Below, piece by piece: positions 1 to 9,565 of a stretch of DNA of 52,078 nucleotides. A program made the translations under genes and the position numbers. Position 1 is the first letter of the stretch, and each line of letters starts with the position of its first letter. The DNA comes from Paenibacillus albiflavus (GTDB lineage: Bacteria; Bacillota; Bacilli; Paenibacillales; NBRC-103111), in contig NZ_SKFG01000024.1 of NCBI RefSeq assembly GCF_004344915.1, positions 1 through 52,078 on the forward strand, written 5' to 3'. A model generated the notes under the pieces. It saw only the letters and a program-made list of their open reading frames with translations. It was not told the origin of the DNA and did not search any database.

Positions 1-545
1 TAAATCGGTTTCATCCAGCTCTACGCCTATTACTGAGATTGGAGAAGTTGTTCCTGCCTCTACCGTTACTGTGCTTGTTGCTGTAAATCCTCCGTCAACT
101 GTCGTTACGGTAATCACCGCTTCACCTATATTTACTGCCGTTACCTCACCATATTCGTTCACTTTTGCAATCTCTGGCTTGTTTGTGGTCCATGTAACAG
201 CCTTATTGGTTGCATCCGCTGGCAGTACAGTTGCGTGCAATTGCTTGGATGACCCGATGCCAGTTAATGTTAAATCGGTTTCATCCAGCTCTACGCCTAT
301 TACTGAGATTGGAGAAGTTGTTCCTGCCTCTACCGTTACTTTGCTTGTCGCTGTAAATCCTCCGTCAACTGTTGTTACAGTAATCTCCGCTTCACCTATA
401 TTTACTGCCGTTACCTCACCATATTCGTTCACTTTTGCAATCTCTGGCTTGTTTGTGCTCCATGTAACAGCCTTGTTAGTTGCATTCGTCGGCAGTACAG
501 TTGCATGCAATTGCTTGGTTGACCCGATGCTAGTTAATGTAAAAT
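1..545 (-). repeat. 270-bp tandem repeats encoding Ig-like (BIG_2) domains
   Basis: The sequence at 1-70 recurs almost unchanged at 271-340, a period of exactly 270 bp (90 codons). A diverged third start of the unit lies near 541. Each unit encodes a bacterial Ig-like domain with the typical core of alternative-world words such as VTWSTNKPEIAKV. The first unit continues beyond the window. Near-identity at DNA level implies recent duplication or gene conversion, so copy number may vary between strains and may be miscounted in short-read assemblies. Confidence 0.85.
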
Positions 546-3500
546 TGGTTTCATCCAGCTCTACGCCTGTTACTCCAACTGTTTGCTTAGGTGTCACTTT
601 CAGCTCTTTGGTATCCCTTACGCGAATACGTTCGCCGCCGCTGAACATTCCCGCTAGCCCTACCGCTTCAAGCGTATCACCGATTTGGATTGCAGGTACG
701 GGACCGCTCTGATTCACAATGTAGCCATCGATGAACACGATAGCTTCACCTGAGCCGTCATCGACGATATAGGAATCCTCATTTGGATGTGATTTAACCT
801 CGCCTGTAATTTTTACGAGCAATCCATGATATTGTTCATTATGAAGATCTTTCGTCACAATTTCCTTTGGCTCAAGCGGAGTACCCGGGATTTTATTTAC
901 CTTAACGACACTCTTATCAAATTGCCCGAATTCGAGTTCCTTGTTGTTTTCGAATGTTTTGGTATGCCCATATACCCGCACCGTGTCTCCAACCGTAACC
1001 GACTTATCAGGAACATCGTTGAACGCCATGATCCCGCCTGTTTCATCCTGCAGGTAGAAGGCATCAAAGAACACTCCCGCTGATGTGGTCACGGTCCCTT
1101 GAATCATCAGTTCCGTATCATCTGCTTTATTGCGAGCATCCTGAATCTTCGTCACTTGAACATCCCGATTCGCAAGCCAATTGAACGCAGATAAAGTAAA
1201 TCGTGTATTTCCTTTGGATTCATACGATTCATCTAGTTGCTTATCGTTCAGAATATTCATACCTGATACGATAATTCTGCCAATTTTTCCACCATTATAA
1301 AGCTCCTCGGATGCAATAAGCGGAATGCTATCTCCTCCGGTAATATTTTCGCCTGGAGTTCGATTATTAAGCAGGTTATAATCCACCGTGTCTGTTTTAG
1401 CATTATCCTGATAGGACGTTTTGTTTCCGCTGACGAGGACTGTAACTTTACCTTCTGTCATTAGCTTCCCTGAACTTCCTTTTTTCAAGCTTGATCCGCT
1501 GAAGTAATCTATAGCAGGAATTAAATCCATTAAGTAATTATTTTCGAATGGCGTCGGATGAGCTCTAACCGCGTGCTTGGTGCCAATAGGATCAGTCCAG
1601 AAATTCCCTGCCTTACTTGCATCAAACACACCATCATTATTAACTTGGATTGAAGAACCAATTTCTTGCAGCAAATCGTTATTTATGGTTGGATTCGTGC
1701 TTCCATTATTGCTCTTCTCGGTTAGCATTAAGGAGCCACCTGATTTTACATACTCTGCAACAGCCGTCTTCTCATTGGCCGTTAAGCTGACACCTGGATG
1801 TGAAATCATCAGCACCTCAACACCACTGAGGACATTTGCCGTAAGCTCGCTTGTATTCTCGACAACGGTATATCCCTCTTTGCGCAATATACTCGTCATG
1901 GAATTCAGATTATCTTTATACGTGCCTGAATCCGTACTCGTATTTTCATTCTTGTGCTTGGCATCGATCATAATCTTCAAGCCAAGTGGCGGTTTTATGG
2001 TAAATGGCAGTATAAACACATTATCTGTAAGATCATCACCTGCAGGTGGATCGATGAGTGTCGCGATGATTTGATGATTCCCTACAACAGGATTATTCCA
2101 TGTTACGGTGGCTGTCGCCACTGTTTTAGCTGGAAGTGATGGAATTACAGATATACCAATCTGGTTGCTATCCACTATCTGGTCATAATAGAAACCAACT
2201 TTCAGATTCGATACATCCGTGCTTCCCAAGTTGCTGATTCCTGCTTTTAATTGGGCAGCATTGCCACCGATAATCGCATCTCCAACAACTTCAATACCGC
2301 TAACCTTTACATCCACTGCAGCTTGTTGCGACCAGATTGGTGAAGAATATACCCGATCGCCATCCTCTTGCGTCACCTTAACGACATACCATTGCTGGGA
2401 ACCTGCCGCTTGTACGGTTGGCTTCCATTCGAAGGATGTGTCATTATCCTTAAAGTTTGCAGCATTTGTCTGAGGTGTGATCGATTGAATAACCTTTCCG
2501 CCGTTAGAGATAATTTCTACTTTTTTAATTTTGTCATTCGATACATAGTTTTTAGGCAAATAACTGTACTTCGGATCGGCACTTGATTCTCTAATTAAAT
2601 CGTTTCCGTTGATTTTGAAATTCAATGTTTTGCTGTCTACTGTCGCACCCATGTAGTAGTCATTCGCAAAAACATCCAATGTAAAATTCGGATCCTCTGT
2701 CATGTAAACGTGCAAGTTCCTCATGGATTGAAGCAAAGACTCCTGCGATAAATCCTTGGAGACGATGACCGTTCTCTTCATCGTTTGTCCCCATGTGCCG
2801 TCATGATTGTCTTCACCATAAGTAGGTGCAACATGCCATCCTAGATCTAGAGCAGCAATATATTTTTGGTCGGAATTCGCATATTGATATTGTCCAGATC
2901 CATTACCAACTTCAAACATCGTGAACAACTTATCAACATTACTATCGTATGGCGTAAAGTTATTGAACGCGTTCTTGGACATATCAGGGTGATTGAACTG
3001 CGCTGCGATATCATCGTATTGAAGAACCCAGGCATAGTATTTACTCAAATCCTGATACATTTTGTTATTAATGTTTCGATCGATGAAATTCTCTGTTCCG
3101 AATACATTGGAATGGCCCCAAGTCGTCGAAGTCATTTCGAATGCTGGGAAAACAACGAAATTCCCGTTTTTGGTATACTGAGCTGCTAAATCCTTTGTTT
3201 TCTTCCAATCGGCACCGCCTTTACGTTCAGGCATATCACCTTTCATTTCGGTATCCTGACCAAGCAAAGCGCTGTCTATATCATGGGAATGATCGGAGAA
3301 TGCGAACCAATCGTAACCATATTTTTGCGCTTCCAACAGCGCTTGTTCAGGATCGCCTTTGCCATCATGGGAAATGTTCGTGTGGTTATGTGTTGTACCG
3401 CGATAATGATTTCCCCCGTCGAAGGTTGGAATAACTGTAAAAGACCATGTGTAATTGCTCGAAATATTAAAATTATTCATTGCGCTGACTTCCACCGTAT

Positions 3501-5658
3501 GATTGCTAATGGACAAATCAGAAATTGGGGTATAAGAAATTAAATTAGGTAGTTTAGCCGCTTGATTTGTAACATCCACTCCATCAATCTTGATGCTGAC
3601 AGAAGATAGTACAACTCCGCTCAAATCAAACATCTTGACCGAAATTTCCGGTCGCTTGGATTCAATCTCTGCAGTATTAAACGGCGTTTCTTGTGTAAAC
3701 TGCGGTCCCAACGTATATTGATCGACTTTGACTAGCAGAGGCGTATCTGCCGATCCTATCAATTTGATAGCAGTACTCGCCTTGGCCTCAATGTAATATT
3801 CAATTCCATTAGAGGTTAGGTTGGACTTATCAATTGTTGCGCTGTAATGCATATGGTCCGTAGTAGTAAAAGGAATCATCGTGAAAGACCCTTGATTATC
3901 CTTTTCCCTATAATATAGGTTTACAGACTCTGCATTGCTAGCAGTTGCAGTAATGGTTAAATCAATTCCCTCATATGCCTGGGTAACGGCAGTATGACTC
4001 AACGTCAACTCAGCTGTTATATCACTTGCATAGCGCGGGAAAATTTGATAACCCGACGTGTACGGCGATGCCGACTTATTTTGTCCGATTATTCCGACTA
4101 TTTCATAGGATTGATTCGCAACTAATGCAGTTGAATAGTCAATTCCGCTGCTTATTGTAACCCTAACCGTGAGTGTTTTGTTATTCGCATCAGCAATCGT
4201 GATATTTGCAGCTGAACCTACAACAGCGGGGGGACTTGTTATTTTACCGGAGATTTTGGCTAGAATCCCTTCGTTAGGTTCAGCAGTCGCATAAGTATTG
4301 AGCTCAGCAATTGTCAGTGATTTCGGTGCAGGAACTTGTTCCTCCCCTATTTTCTCAATGCTGATCGCATCAAACTCTGTAAGTCCTTGATAAAAGAGTA
4401 TTTTCCCCTTTACACGCAGCTTGTCGCCCAGTTTCGTGCCTGTAGGTGGAGCTAAAGTTGTGCTATAGATATTGATTCCGCCAGTAGCGTCCTGTATGTA
4501 AAAATTGCTCTTCTTCGTATCGATTAAGCCATTAGGCATGGTAACGACACCTTCAACCGTATACGTCTGCTCCTGATTAGTAGGCGATCCGTTGGCATCA
4601 TTTATTCGAATAGATGCTATAGTGGATATGCTGTCAGGACTAGTTAAACTAATCTGAACCTTTGCACTCTCTGTTCTGCCATCGAGTGTCGCACTTACTT
4701 GGATCGTCAAGTTGGTATCCGCATTTGGTACCGACATGGAGAATGCCCCGCTAGCAGTCGCAGTAGCTTCGATCGTTTGACCAGTCGCATATGCTTTGAC
4801 AATTGCTCCGCCCGTAACAGCACCGGCTTCTCCGGTTACAATACCGCGAGTGTTATCACTAGCATCTCTGACATAAGTGATTTTAGATGCAACAGGTGTT
4901 GGCGTCGCTTGAGGCGTACCACCGCCTTCACTGTCATCCGGTGCTTCTAACGGTGAAAGTGAATTATGAATGTTAAAAGTAGGACCCGAATTAAATTTAA
5001 AATCCGTTGCGTTATTTCTTGTATCCCAACCATTGCCTTTGCCTGGAATTGCGTCTGTTGAGTTGCTTTTCCGAGTGATTGTCCCAGTGGTAAAAGATGT
5101 CCCCGCGAAGACGGCTCCCAAACTATCATTGGCACCGCTAGAGCCAGTTCCATATCCCAGGAAATCCACTACATTCGGATCTGAACTTCCTGTTACTACA
5201 GTATTAGATTTAGATAAAGCAATTTTACCTGCTCCGGCTGCAGTATTTAGTCCTGGATTGGCGTCAAATGTCATTCCACCGATATTAATTACATTCGCAT
5301 TCGAGCTTCCTGTCGATGCTCCTTTTAGCAAATAATATCCATAAGCTTTAATCGTTCCGGATAATGGCTTCGAATTGGCTGCTTGAAAAACTCCTCCTGC
5401 AGACGAATATTGAATGGTCCAACCTGTTAGATCAATATCCTGTTTTGTTGGATTATAGAGTTCAATAAACTTATAATCAAAAATCGCAGCGCCTCCGCCA
5501 GCAGCATAAACCTGACTGATTACCACATTATTACTAATAGCTGCTTTAGCTGTTTTACTATTTAAGAATAAACTAGAAGGCAATATAGCGCTTACAAACA
5601 CAAGGACTGCTATCGCTAAATGAAGCCACTTGGTCAGCTTTCTTTTCCTAATAAACAT
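1..5658 (-). CDS. Giant secreted multidomain PHP-type metallohydrolase, 3' end outside window
   Basis: An open frame of 1886 codons without a stop runs off the left edge. I checked the codon frame across nearly all of it. The ATG at 5658 has a GGAGAGAAGG-type RBS. In order: signal peptide (basic start, hydrophobic core about residues 12-30); lamin-tail-like domain (about 45-175); Thr/Pro-rich linker near 245; Ig-like and OB-fold-like segments; a PHP/CehA-type hydrolase domain (about 750-1010) with metal-ligand-like motifs THNHT, FSDHSHD, FNHPD and GEDNHDG; a CARDB-like stretch; a DUF4350/ThuA-like domain (about 1225-1400); another OB-fold-like domain (about 1490-1640); then Ig-like BIG_2 repeats. 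PHP domains of this family hydrolyse phosphoesters with bound metals; the substrate here is unknown. It is probably secreted or bound to the wall by a missing C-terminus (SLH domains are possible). The domain names come from motif reading. Confidence 0.85.
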   Translation of the reverse strand, partial: MFIRKRKLTKWLHLAIAVLVFVSAILPSSLFLNSKTAKAAISNNVVISQVYAAGGGAAIFDYKFIELYNPTKQDIDLTGWTIQYSSAGGVFQAANSKPLSGTIKAYGYYLLKGASTGSSNANVINIGGMTFDANPGLNTAAGAGKIALSKSNTVVTGSSDPNVVDFLGYGTGSSGANDSLGAVFAGTSFTTGTITRKSNSTDAIPGKGNGWDTRNNATDFKFNSGPTFNIHNSLSPLEAPDDSEGGGTPQATPTPVASKITYVRDASDNTRGIVTGEAGAVTGGAIVKAYATGQTIEATATASGAFSMSVPNADTNLTIQVSATLDGRTESAKVQISLTSPDSISTIASIRINDANGSPTNQEQTYTVEGVVTMPNGLIDTKKSNFYIQDATGGINIYSTTLAPPTGTKLGDKLRVKGKILFYQGLTEFDAISIEKIGEEQVPAPKSLTIAELNTYATAEPNEGILAKISGKITSPPAVVGSAANITIADANNKTLTVRVTISSGIDYSTALVANQSYEIVGIIGQNKSASPYTSGYQIFPRYASDITAELTLSHTAVTQAYEGIDLTITATASNAESVNLYYREKDNQGSFTMIPFTTTDHMHYSATIDKSNLTSNGIEYYIEAKASTAIKLIGSADTPLLVKVDQYTLGPQFTQETPFNTAEIESKRPEISVKMFDLSGVVLSSVSIKIDGVDVTNQAAKLPNLISYTPISDLSISNHTVEVSAMNNFNISSNYTWSFTVIPTFDGGNHYRGTTHNHTNISHDGKGDPEQALLEAQKYGYDWFAFSDHSHDIDSALLGQDTEMKGDMPERKGGADWKKTKDLAAQYTKNGNFVVFPAFEMTSTTWGHSNVFGTENFIDRNINNKMYQDLSKYYAWVLQYDDIAAQFNHPDMSKNAFNNFTPYDSNVDKLFTMFEVGNGSGQYQYANSDQKYIAALDLGWHVAPTYGEDNHDGTWGQTMKRTVIVSKDLSQESLLQSMRNLHVYMTEDPNFTLDVFANDYYMGATVDSKTLNFKINGNDLIRESSADPKYSYLPKNYVSNDKIKKVEIISNGGKVIQSITPQTNAANFKDNDTSFEWKPTVQAAGSQQWYVVKVTQEDGDRVYSSPIWSQQAAVDVKVSGIEVVGDAIIGGNAAQLKAGISNLGSTDVSNLKVGFYYDQIVDSNQIGISVIPSLPAKTVATATVTWNNPVVGNHQIIATLIDPPAGDDLTDNVFILPFTIKPPLGLKIMIDAKHKNENTSTDSGTYKDNLNSMTSILRKEGYTVVENTSELTANVLSGVEVLMISHPGVSLTANEKTAVAEYVKSGGSLMLTEKSNNGSTNPTINNDLLQEIGSSIQVNNDGVFDASKAGNFWTDPIGTKHAVRAHPTPFENNYLMDLIPAIDYFSGSSLKKGSSGKLMTEGKVTVLVSGNKTSYQDNAKTDTVDYNLLNNRTPGENITGGDSIPLIASEELYNGGKIGRIIVSGMNILNDKQLDESYESKGNTRFTLSAFNWLANRDVQVTKIQDARNKADDTELMIQGTVTTSAGVFFDAFYLQDETGGIMAFNDVPDKSVTVGDTVRVYGHTKTFENNKELEFGQFDKSVVKVNKIPGTPLEPKEIVTKDLHNEQYHGLLVKITGEVKSHPNEDSYIVDDGSGEAIVFIDGYIVNQSGPVPAIQIGDTLEAVGLAGMFSGGERIRVRDTKELKVTPKQTVGVTGVELDETNFTLTSIGSTKQLHATVLPTNATNKAVTWSTNKPEIAKVNEYGEVTAVNIGEAEITVTTVDGGFTATSKVTVEAGTTSPISVIGVELDETDLTLTGIGSSKQLHATVLPADATNKAVTWTTNKPEIAKVNEYGEVTAVNIGEAVITVTTVDGGFTATSTVTVEAGTTSPISVIGVELDETDL

Positions 5659-5796
5659 AGACTACCCTTCTCTCCAAAAAATAGTAGCACTGCCCAATAG
5701 CAAATAACGTGACCTAAACACCCCTCCTTTAATCTATTATCCTTATGAATATGAACAATTGTACAATTAGAAGTGAACAAAATTATGTTTAAATTT

Positions 5797-5826
5797 ATTA
5801 TATCGTCACGTGGTAAATAAAGTAAA
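5797..5826 (-). promoter_or_regulatory. Likely sigma-A promoter of the giant surface protein
   Basis: Reading the minus strand there is TTTACT (5821-5826), an 18-bp spacer and a perfect TATAAT (5797-5802), about 140 bp upstream of the ATG at 5658. A 12-bp perfect palindrome, AATTGTACAATT (5757-5768), lies in the early transcript or operator position. An AAAGGAGG string near 5724-5731 lies in the leader but is not placed to serve the ATG. Confidence 0.5.
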
Positions 5827-6331
5827 CTGAATTATGTAAAAACAATGTTAAATTATTCACCTTGAGATTTTATACTTTATCTATTGACACATGGAGTATT
5901 ATAGCGTATAGTTATTAACTAGGTTTTCGAAAAATGAATCTATCTAACACCCCAGCAAGAGGAAACGGATGTCGTCGTCCCTCGGAAGGCGCGTTTCCCA
6001 TAGTGAATCAAGGAATTCACCAAAGTAAAGCATCTCCCCTTTATGATTTTCCTCTTTAAGAAAGAAATCTACATTTTGTCGGTGTTAACCCGATTCATTT
6101 ACCCACTTTGTTATAAAACGGTCAATTCCCAAAGTAGTATCGATTTTATCTCATGTAACTAATTCATAACTGGCGCGGTCTAGGAACCGTAAGAACGATT
6201 GAGAGGTAGGGCTTTCGTTGTTTTAGTGTTAAAAAAGTGCAGGTTAAGAAACCTTAAAAGAAAACGTTCTTTGTAATGCAGCTGCGTAAAGTCAGAACAG
6301 ATTATAAGGGACGTTTTAACTATGTATACAA
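5827..6331. other. Intergenic stretch without a convincing gene
   Basis: I see no protein-coding gene in this stretch. It holds the candidate structured element at 5954-6021 and a few small hairpins, for example the complementary arms AAAGAA and TTCTTT near 6260-6275. A 40-codon ORF from about 6041 has no usable ribosome binding site, and I do not call it. Confidence 0.5.
5954..6021 (+). other. Possible third copy of the two-hairpin element (weak)
   Basis: CAAGAGGAAACGG differs at one of 13 positions from the conserved start of the elements at 10541-10635 and 40905-41001. Twenty-three nucleotides follow, as in the first copy, then CGTTTC closing the outer stem. A second hairpin with arms GTGAAT and ATTCAC comes next. 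The second hairpin has a different sequence and no plus-strand gene follows, so this could be a relic or a chance resemblance. Confidence 0.3.
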
Positions 6332-6367
6332 ATAAGCCTACCCTTATGTGCGGAAGGGCAGGCTTAT
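6332..6367 (-). terminator. Intrinsic terminator after the J-domain-like gene
   Basis: Arms AAGCCTACCCTT and AAGGGCAGGCTT form a 12-bp stem with one mismatch and a short loop, 12 bases past the stop of the gene ending at 6379. On the minus strand the stem is followed by an A/T-rich rather than pure T tract. Confidence 0.75.
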
Positions 6368-6378
6368 GATAAACTCAT

Positions 6379-7182
6379 CTATTTATTTGACTTTAGACTA
6401 TCAATCAATTTGACAGCATTCTCTTCATTTTCAGCTTCTTTGGAAATCGCCGCTAACATGACATGACTTCCTCGAATAGGTAGATTGGACCATACTTTAT
6501 TATTCGATAAATCACCTAACGAGACATTGCTCGTGAAAATCTCCTGTTCATTCAATTGATCATAATTCGGCCGATCCATGATATAGACATCGCCTTTTTT
6601 GGTCATCAGCTCAATCATACTTTTCTGCAAATAGGCTGCATCCATTTCATTTTGCATATCAAGTGGACGATAAATCACTTCGACTTTAATTCGCTCCCAT
6701 TCCGGAAACTCGCTCAGAAGTGCTTGTTCGATCTGTGGAATATCTTCCGTATTCGTAAAATAATTGCCTACCATAACAACCGTTACATTCGGTTTCGGCA
6801 ATAATGCTTCAGCTTCTCTTAACTTTTGCCTATCCATAGCACCCTTTACCGTAAATCCGATAATTAGCAGAATAACGAACGCAATAATAACATGCAGTTT
6901 ATAGTATTGCATAAAATGAGAGAACGATTCTTTGTTCCAACCCATTTGAACCTTCGTAAGTTTTTGCCCTTCGATTCCCTTGATAGCATTATAAGCCGCA
7001 TTCACTTCTTCAATGGTTAGTAGAGGTTCATCGGACGATGAGTTCTGATCTTGATGCTTCTTCTCTTGTGAACGCAGTTTTTTGAGTAAAAGAGAATAGC
7101 GGCGCTCAATTTCTTCATCTGTTGCCTCAGCCTCAACGCCTAACATTTCTAATGCTCGATTTCGATCCATTTTATCGATCAT
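6379..7182 (-). CDS. J-domain-like single-pass membrane protein of unknown function
   Basis: 267 residues. Residues 7-70 look like a J-domain fold (helical, with RALEMLGVEAEATDEEIERR and an NAAYNAIKG-type third helix), but I see no HPD tripeptide. It is therefore unlikely to stimulate DnaK in the usual way. One membrane helix at about 96-113 is followed by an outside domain of about 150 residues that I do not recognise. The ATG at 7182 has GAGGA about 10 bases upstream; the Met at residue 5 has none. The gene stands alone between its own terminator and a gap of about 150 bp. The family assignment is moderate and the function is unknown. Confidence 0.75.
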   Translation of the reverse strand: MIDKMDRNRALEMLGVEAEATDEEIERRYSLLLKKLRSQEKKHQDQNSSSDEPLLTIEEVNAAYNAIKGIEGQKLTKVQMGWNKESFSHFMQYYKLHVIIAFVILLIIGFTVKGAMDRQKLREAEALLPKPNVTVVMVGNYFTNTEDIPQIEQALLSEFPEWERIKVEVIYRPLDMQNEMDAAYLQKSMIELMTKKGDVYIMDRPNYDQLNEQEIFTSNVSLGDLSNNKVWSNLPIRGSHVMLAAISKEAENEENAVKLIDSLKSNK

Positions 7183-7328
7183 GATAACTTGTCCTCGCTT
7201 ATCGGTGTAATTAATATGTATTGTAGCATATCCTGGACTTGAACTAAACCGAGCTATGCAGCAAAATACATGTTACAACTGCAAAAGGACTGCAGATATA
7301 TTCATCTGCCGCCCTTTCGCATGTTCTA

Positions 7329-8330
7329 CTATCTCGTCATCTTGCTCGCATAGAAGCTATCAATCTCGCATTTCAACTCTCTACCTTCAATAAATCGATG
7401 AATATTATCGATCAGAGATTGAGTCACGATAAGACGGCGGTCAATTGTGGGACCTCCCATATGAGGCATAAGCAGTGCGTTATCGAGATCCATAAGCGGA
7501 TGTCCTGCCGGAAGCGGCTCAACTTTGTATACATCAAGAACAGCTCTAATATTTCTGCTTGCAAGCACTCTGCATAGCGCCTCTTCGTCAATGATAGCAC
7601 CTCGAGCAGTATTGATAAGCAATGCCCCTTCTCTCATCCTATTGAGCAAATCTTCTGTAATAAGATGATAGTTAGCAGGAGTCATAGCACTATGAATCGA
7701 CACGATATCGCATGTTGAGAAAATATCTTCTAAGGAAGCTTTCTCCATTCCATGCTTGTCCAGCTCTTCCTGAGATATATGGCCTGAATAAACCTTAATT
7801 TTGGCATGAAATACTTTTAGCATCTGTACGACAAATTTCGAAATCATTCCGTACCCAACAATACCGATTGTCTTATCCAGTAAGCCCTCGTTATAAAAAC
7901 CAGTTGGCCACTTTCCTTGCTTTAGCTCCGAGGAGTAACGAGGAATATCCCGTAGTGATGCAAGTGCATAAGCGATCACACTTTCAGCAACTGACTCCGC
8001 AAACACTTCGTTCCCGCTTACCACCCGAATTCCTTTCTCATACACCGCATCCGAAATATATGGCTTCACCGAGCCACCTGTATGTGCAACTAAACGCAAT
8101 TTATTCGCATTCTGCAGCACATCTTCATCCAGAACAGGTACTCCCCAGCCCGTAATAACGACGTCCATATCCTTGAGCTTCTCACCGTACTGCTCTGATG
8201 TATAGTGCGTGTCTTGTTCATTCCAACAAACTTCGCCAACTTCTTCAAGCTGTCGAATCAGATCATCACTAAAAAATGTGCTAAAAATATTTCCCTTCGG
8301 AATTGCAACTAATATTCTCAGTTTACTCAT
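7329..8330 (-). CDS. D-isomer-specific 2-hydroxyacid dehydrogenase
   Basis: 333 residues, the usual length for NAD(P)-dependent D-2-hydroxyacid dehydrogenases, which interconvert 2-keto acids and D-2-hydroxy acids in the cytoplasm. The Rossmann loop is GYGMIS (159-164), with Ser where the third Gly normally sits. The catalytic Arg (TARG, R243), Glu (EPLP, E271) and His (MPHMGG, H290) are all present, so the enzyme should be active. The substrate cannot be read from the sequence; phosphoglycerate-, glyoxylate- and D-lactate-type enzymes share these motifs. The start has a GGGTGAG-type RBS. An AT-rich upstream region contains TATAAT about 60 bp before the ATG, so the gene is probably transcribed on its own. 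Confidence 0.85.
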   Translation of the reverse strand: MSKLRILVAIPKGNIFSTFFSDDLIRQLEEVGEVCWNEQDTHYTSEQYGEKLKDMDVVITGWGVPVLDEDVLQNANKLRLVAHTGGSVKPYISDAVYEKGIRVVSGNEVFAESVAESVIAYALASLRDIPRYSSELKQGKWPTGFYNEGLLDKTIGIVGYGMISKFVVQMLKVFHAKIKVYSGHISQEELDKHGMEKASLEDIFSTCDIVSIHSAMTPANYHLITEDLLNRMREGALLINTARGAIIDEEALCRVLASRNIRAVLDVYKVEPLPAGHPLMDLDNALLMPHMGGPTIDRRLIVTQSLIDNIHRFIEGRELKCEIDSFYASKMTR

Positions 8331-8447
8331 GCTCGTCTCACCCTTCAGAATTGATCAATAATTTGGAATCTATCAATTACTCTATTATACTATATTCCTT
8401 CAAAATACGTATCCTTATGCCATAAAAGACTACTTATAGACGAAAAA

Positions 8448-8474
8448 AAGATGCCCTTTAATAAAGGCATCTTT
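8448..8474 (-). terminator. Intrinsic terminator after ppaC
   Basis: A perfect 9-bp stem (AAAGATGCC with GGCATCTTT) is followed on the minus strand by a run ending in several T residues. It lies 16 bases past the pyrophosphatase stop codon and separates ppaC from the dehydrogenase gene downstream. Confidence 0.85.
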
Positions 8475-8489
8475 CGTTAACACTTAAAC

Positions 8490-9422
8490 TTATAGTTTGT
8501 TCAAAATATCCGTTAACACAGGCACGATCTGAGATTTACGCGACACTACACCTTTAAGCGTAGCTTTATTATCTACAAGCTTAACGCTGTACGCTTGCTC
8601 AACCGCATTCGTTACTGGGCCAAGTACCAATGCAACGGAATCATTATTCAAAATATCCGTTACGACAAACACGAACAGATCTAAGCCTTTGCTTGCAATA
8701 ATGTCTGTGATCGCAGCTTCTAATTCCGCTTGGTGTGCAAGCACTTCTTGCACATCAACTGCGTTAACTTGTGCAATCTCAACCTTGGATTTGCCCATTT
8801 GGAATTCTTTCGCATCAATCCCGATCAATTGTGGAACTGTCTTACCGCTTAAGTCCGCACCAGCCTTAAGCATGTCTAGGCCGTAAACTTCTGGGTCAAC
8901 CCCTGTGATTGCTGCAAGTTCATGTGCTGCTGCAACATCTTGTGCAGTGCAGGTTGGAGATTTAAATAGCAAGGAGTCGGAGATAATTGCAGATAACATT
9001 AAACCAGCAATTTGCTTCGGAACCGCTACACCGTTCTCTTTGTACATCTTGTTAATAATAGTAGCTGCACAGCCTACAGGCTCACATCGATAATATAGCG
9101 GCGCACTTGTTTCAAAGTTCGCAATACGGTGATGGTCAATAACTTCAAGCACCTGAACTTGCTCGATATCTGAAGCGCTTTGCTGACGTTCATTGTGGTC
9201 GACCAGAATAACACCTTTCACTTCGTTCGCAACCGTCTGAACAAGACGAGGGGACTCAGCGCCAAAATAATCAAGCGCATACTTCGTTTCATTATTAATT
9301 TCACCAAGACGAACAGGCTCTACGTTCGCTCCTAGGCTAGATTTCAAATTTGCGTACGCAATAGCGGAACAGATTGTATCTGTATCTGGGTTTTTATGGC
9401 CAAAAATCAAAATTTTATCCAT
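8490..9422 (-). CDS. ppaC: Manganese-dependent inorganic pyrophosphatase (family II)
   Basis: 310 residues, the standard length for family II pyrophosphatases, which split pyrophosphate into two phosphates and pull biosynthetic reactions forward. The N-terminal DHH domain carries the metal ligands in order: GHKNPDTDT (8-16), VDHNE (D75, H76) and DHHRI (D96-H98). The C-terminal DHHA2 domain ends with the substrate-binding SRKSQ motif near residue 295. AAGGAG lies 10 bases before the ATG. The gene is monocistronic, with a strong terminator immediately after it. The identification is secure because the full set of catalytic motifs is present. Confidence 0.95.
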   Translation of the reverse strand: MDKILIFGHKNPDTDTICSAIAYANLKSSLGANVEPVRLGEINNETKYALDYFGAESPRLVQTVANEVKGVILVDHNERQQSASDIEQVQVLEVIDHHRIANFETSAPLYYRCEPVGCAATIINKMYKENGVAVPKQIAGLMLSAIISDSLLFKSPTCTAQDVAAAHELAAITGVDPEVYGLDMLKAGADLSGKTVPQLIGIDAKEFQMGKSKVEIAQVNAVDVQEVLAHQAELEAAITDIIASKGLDLFVFVVTDILNNDSVALVLGPVTNAVEQAYSVKLVDNKATLKGVVSRKSQIVPVLTDILNKL

Positions 9423-9509
9423 CGAATGACGACTCCTTAATTGTCTGAATTTGCTTTAGGGTATGTTACTAAAAAAGTATACCTTACAATAATGTCCGCA
9501 ATCAAGATG

Positions 9510-9546
9510 TAAGCCGCATATACCCTGAACGGATACATACGGCTTA
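9510..9546 (-). terminator. Terminator after the EamA transporter gene
   Basis: The minus strand reads TAAGCCGTATGTATCC, a 5-base loop and GGGTATATGCGGCTTA, a long stem with a few mismatches, 20 bases past the stop codon. The T tract after it is poor. Confidence 0.6.
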
Positions 9547-9565
9547 TTTATTAGGAAGGATCTCA

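Noticed and set aside
1-545. CRISPR-like periodicity
   Set aside because: The period is 270 bp with no short repeat/spacer pattern; the units encode Ig-like domains.
71-712. 213-codon plus-strand ORF, and others up to 5335
   Set aside because: All lie antisense to the continuous 1886-codon secreted-protein gene on the minus strand and mirror its repeats; none has an RBS.
7806-7860. Ser in place of the third Rossmann glycine of the 2-hydroxyacid dehydrogenase as a sign of inactivity
   Set aside because: The catalytic Arg, Glu and His are intact and this position varies in the family, so it is not evidence of loss.
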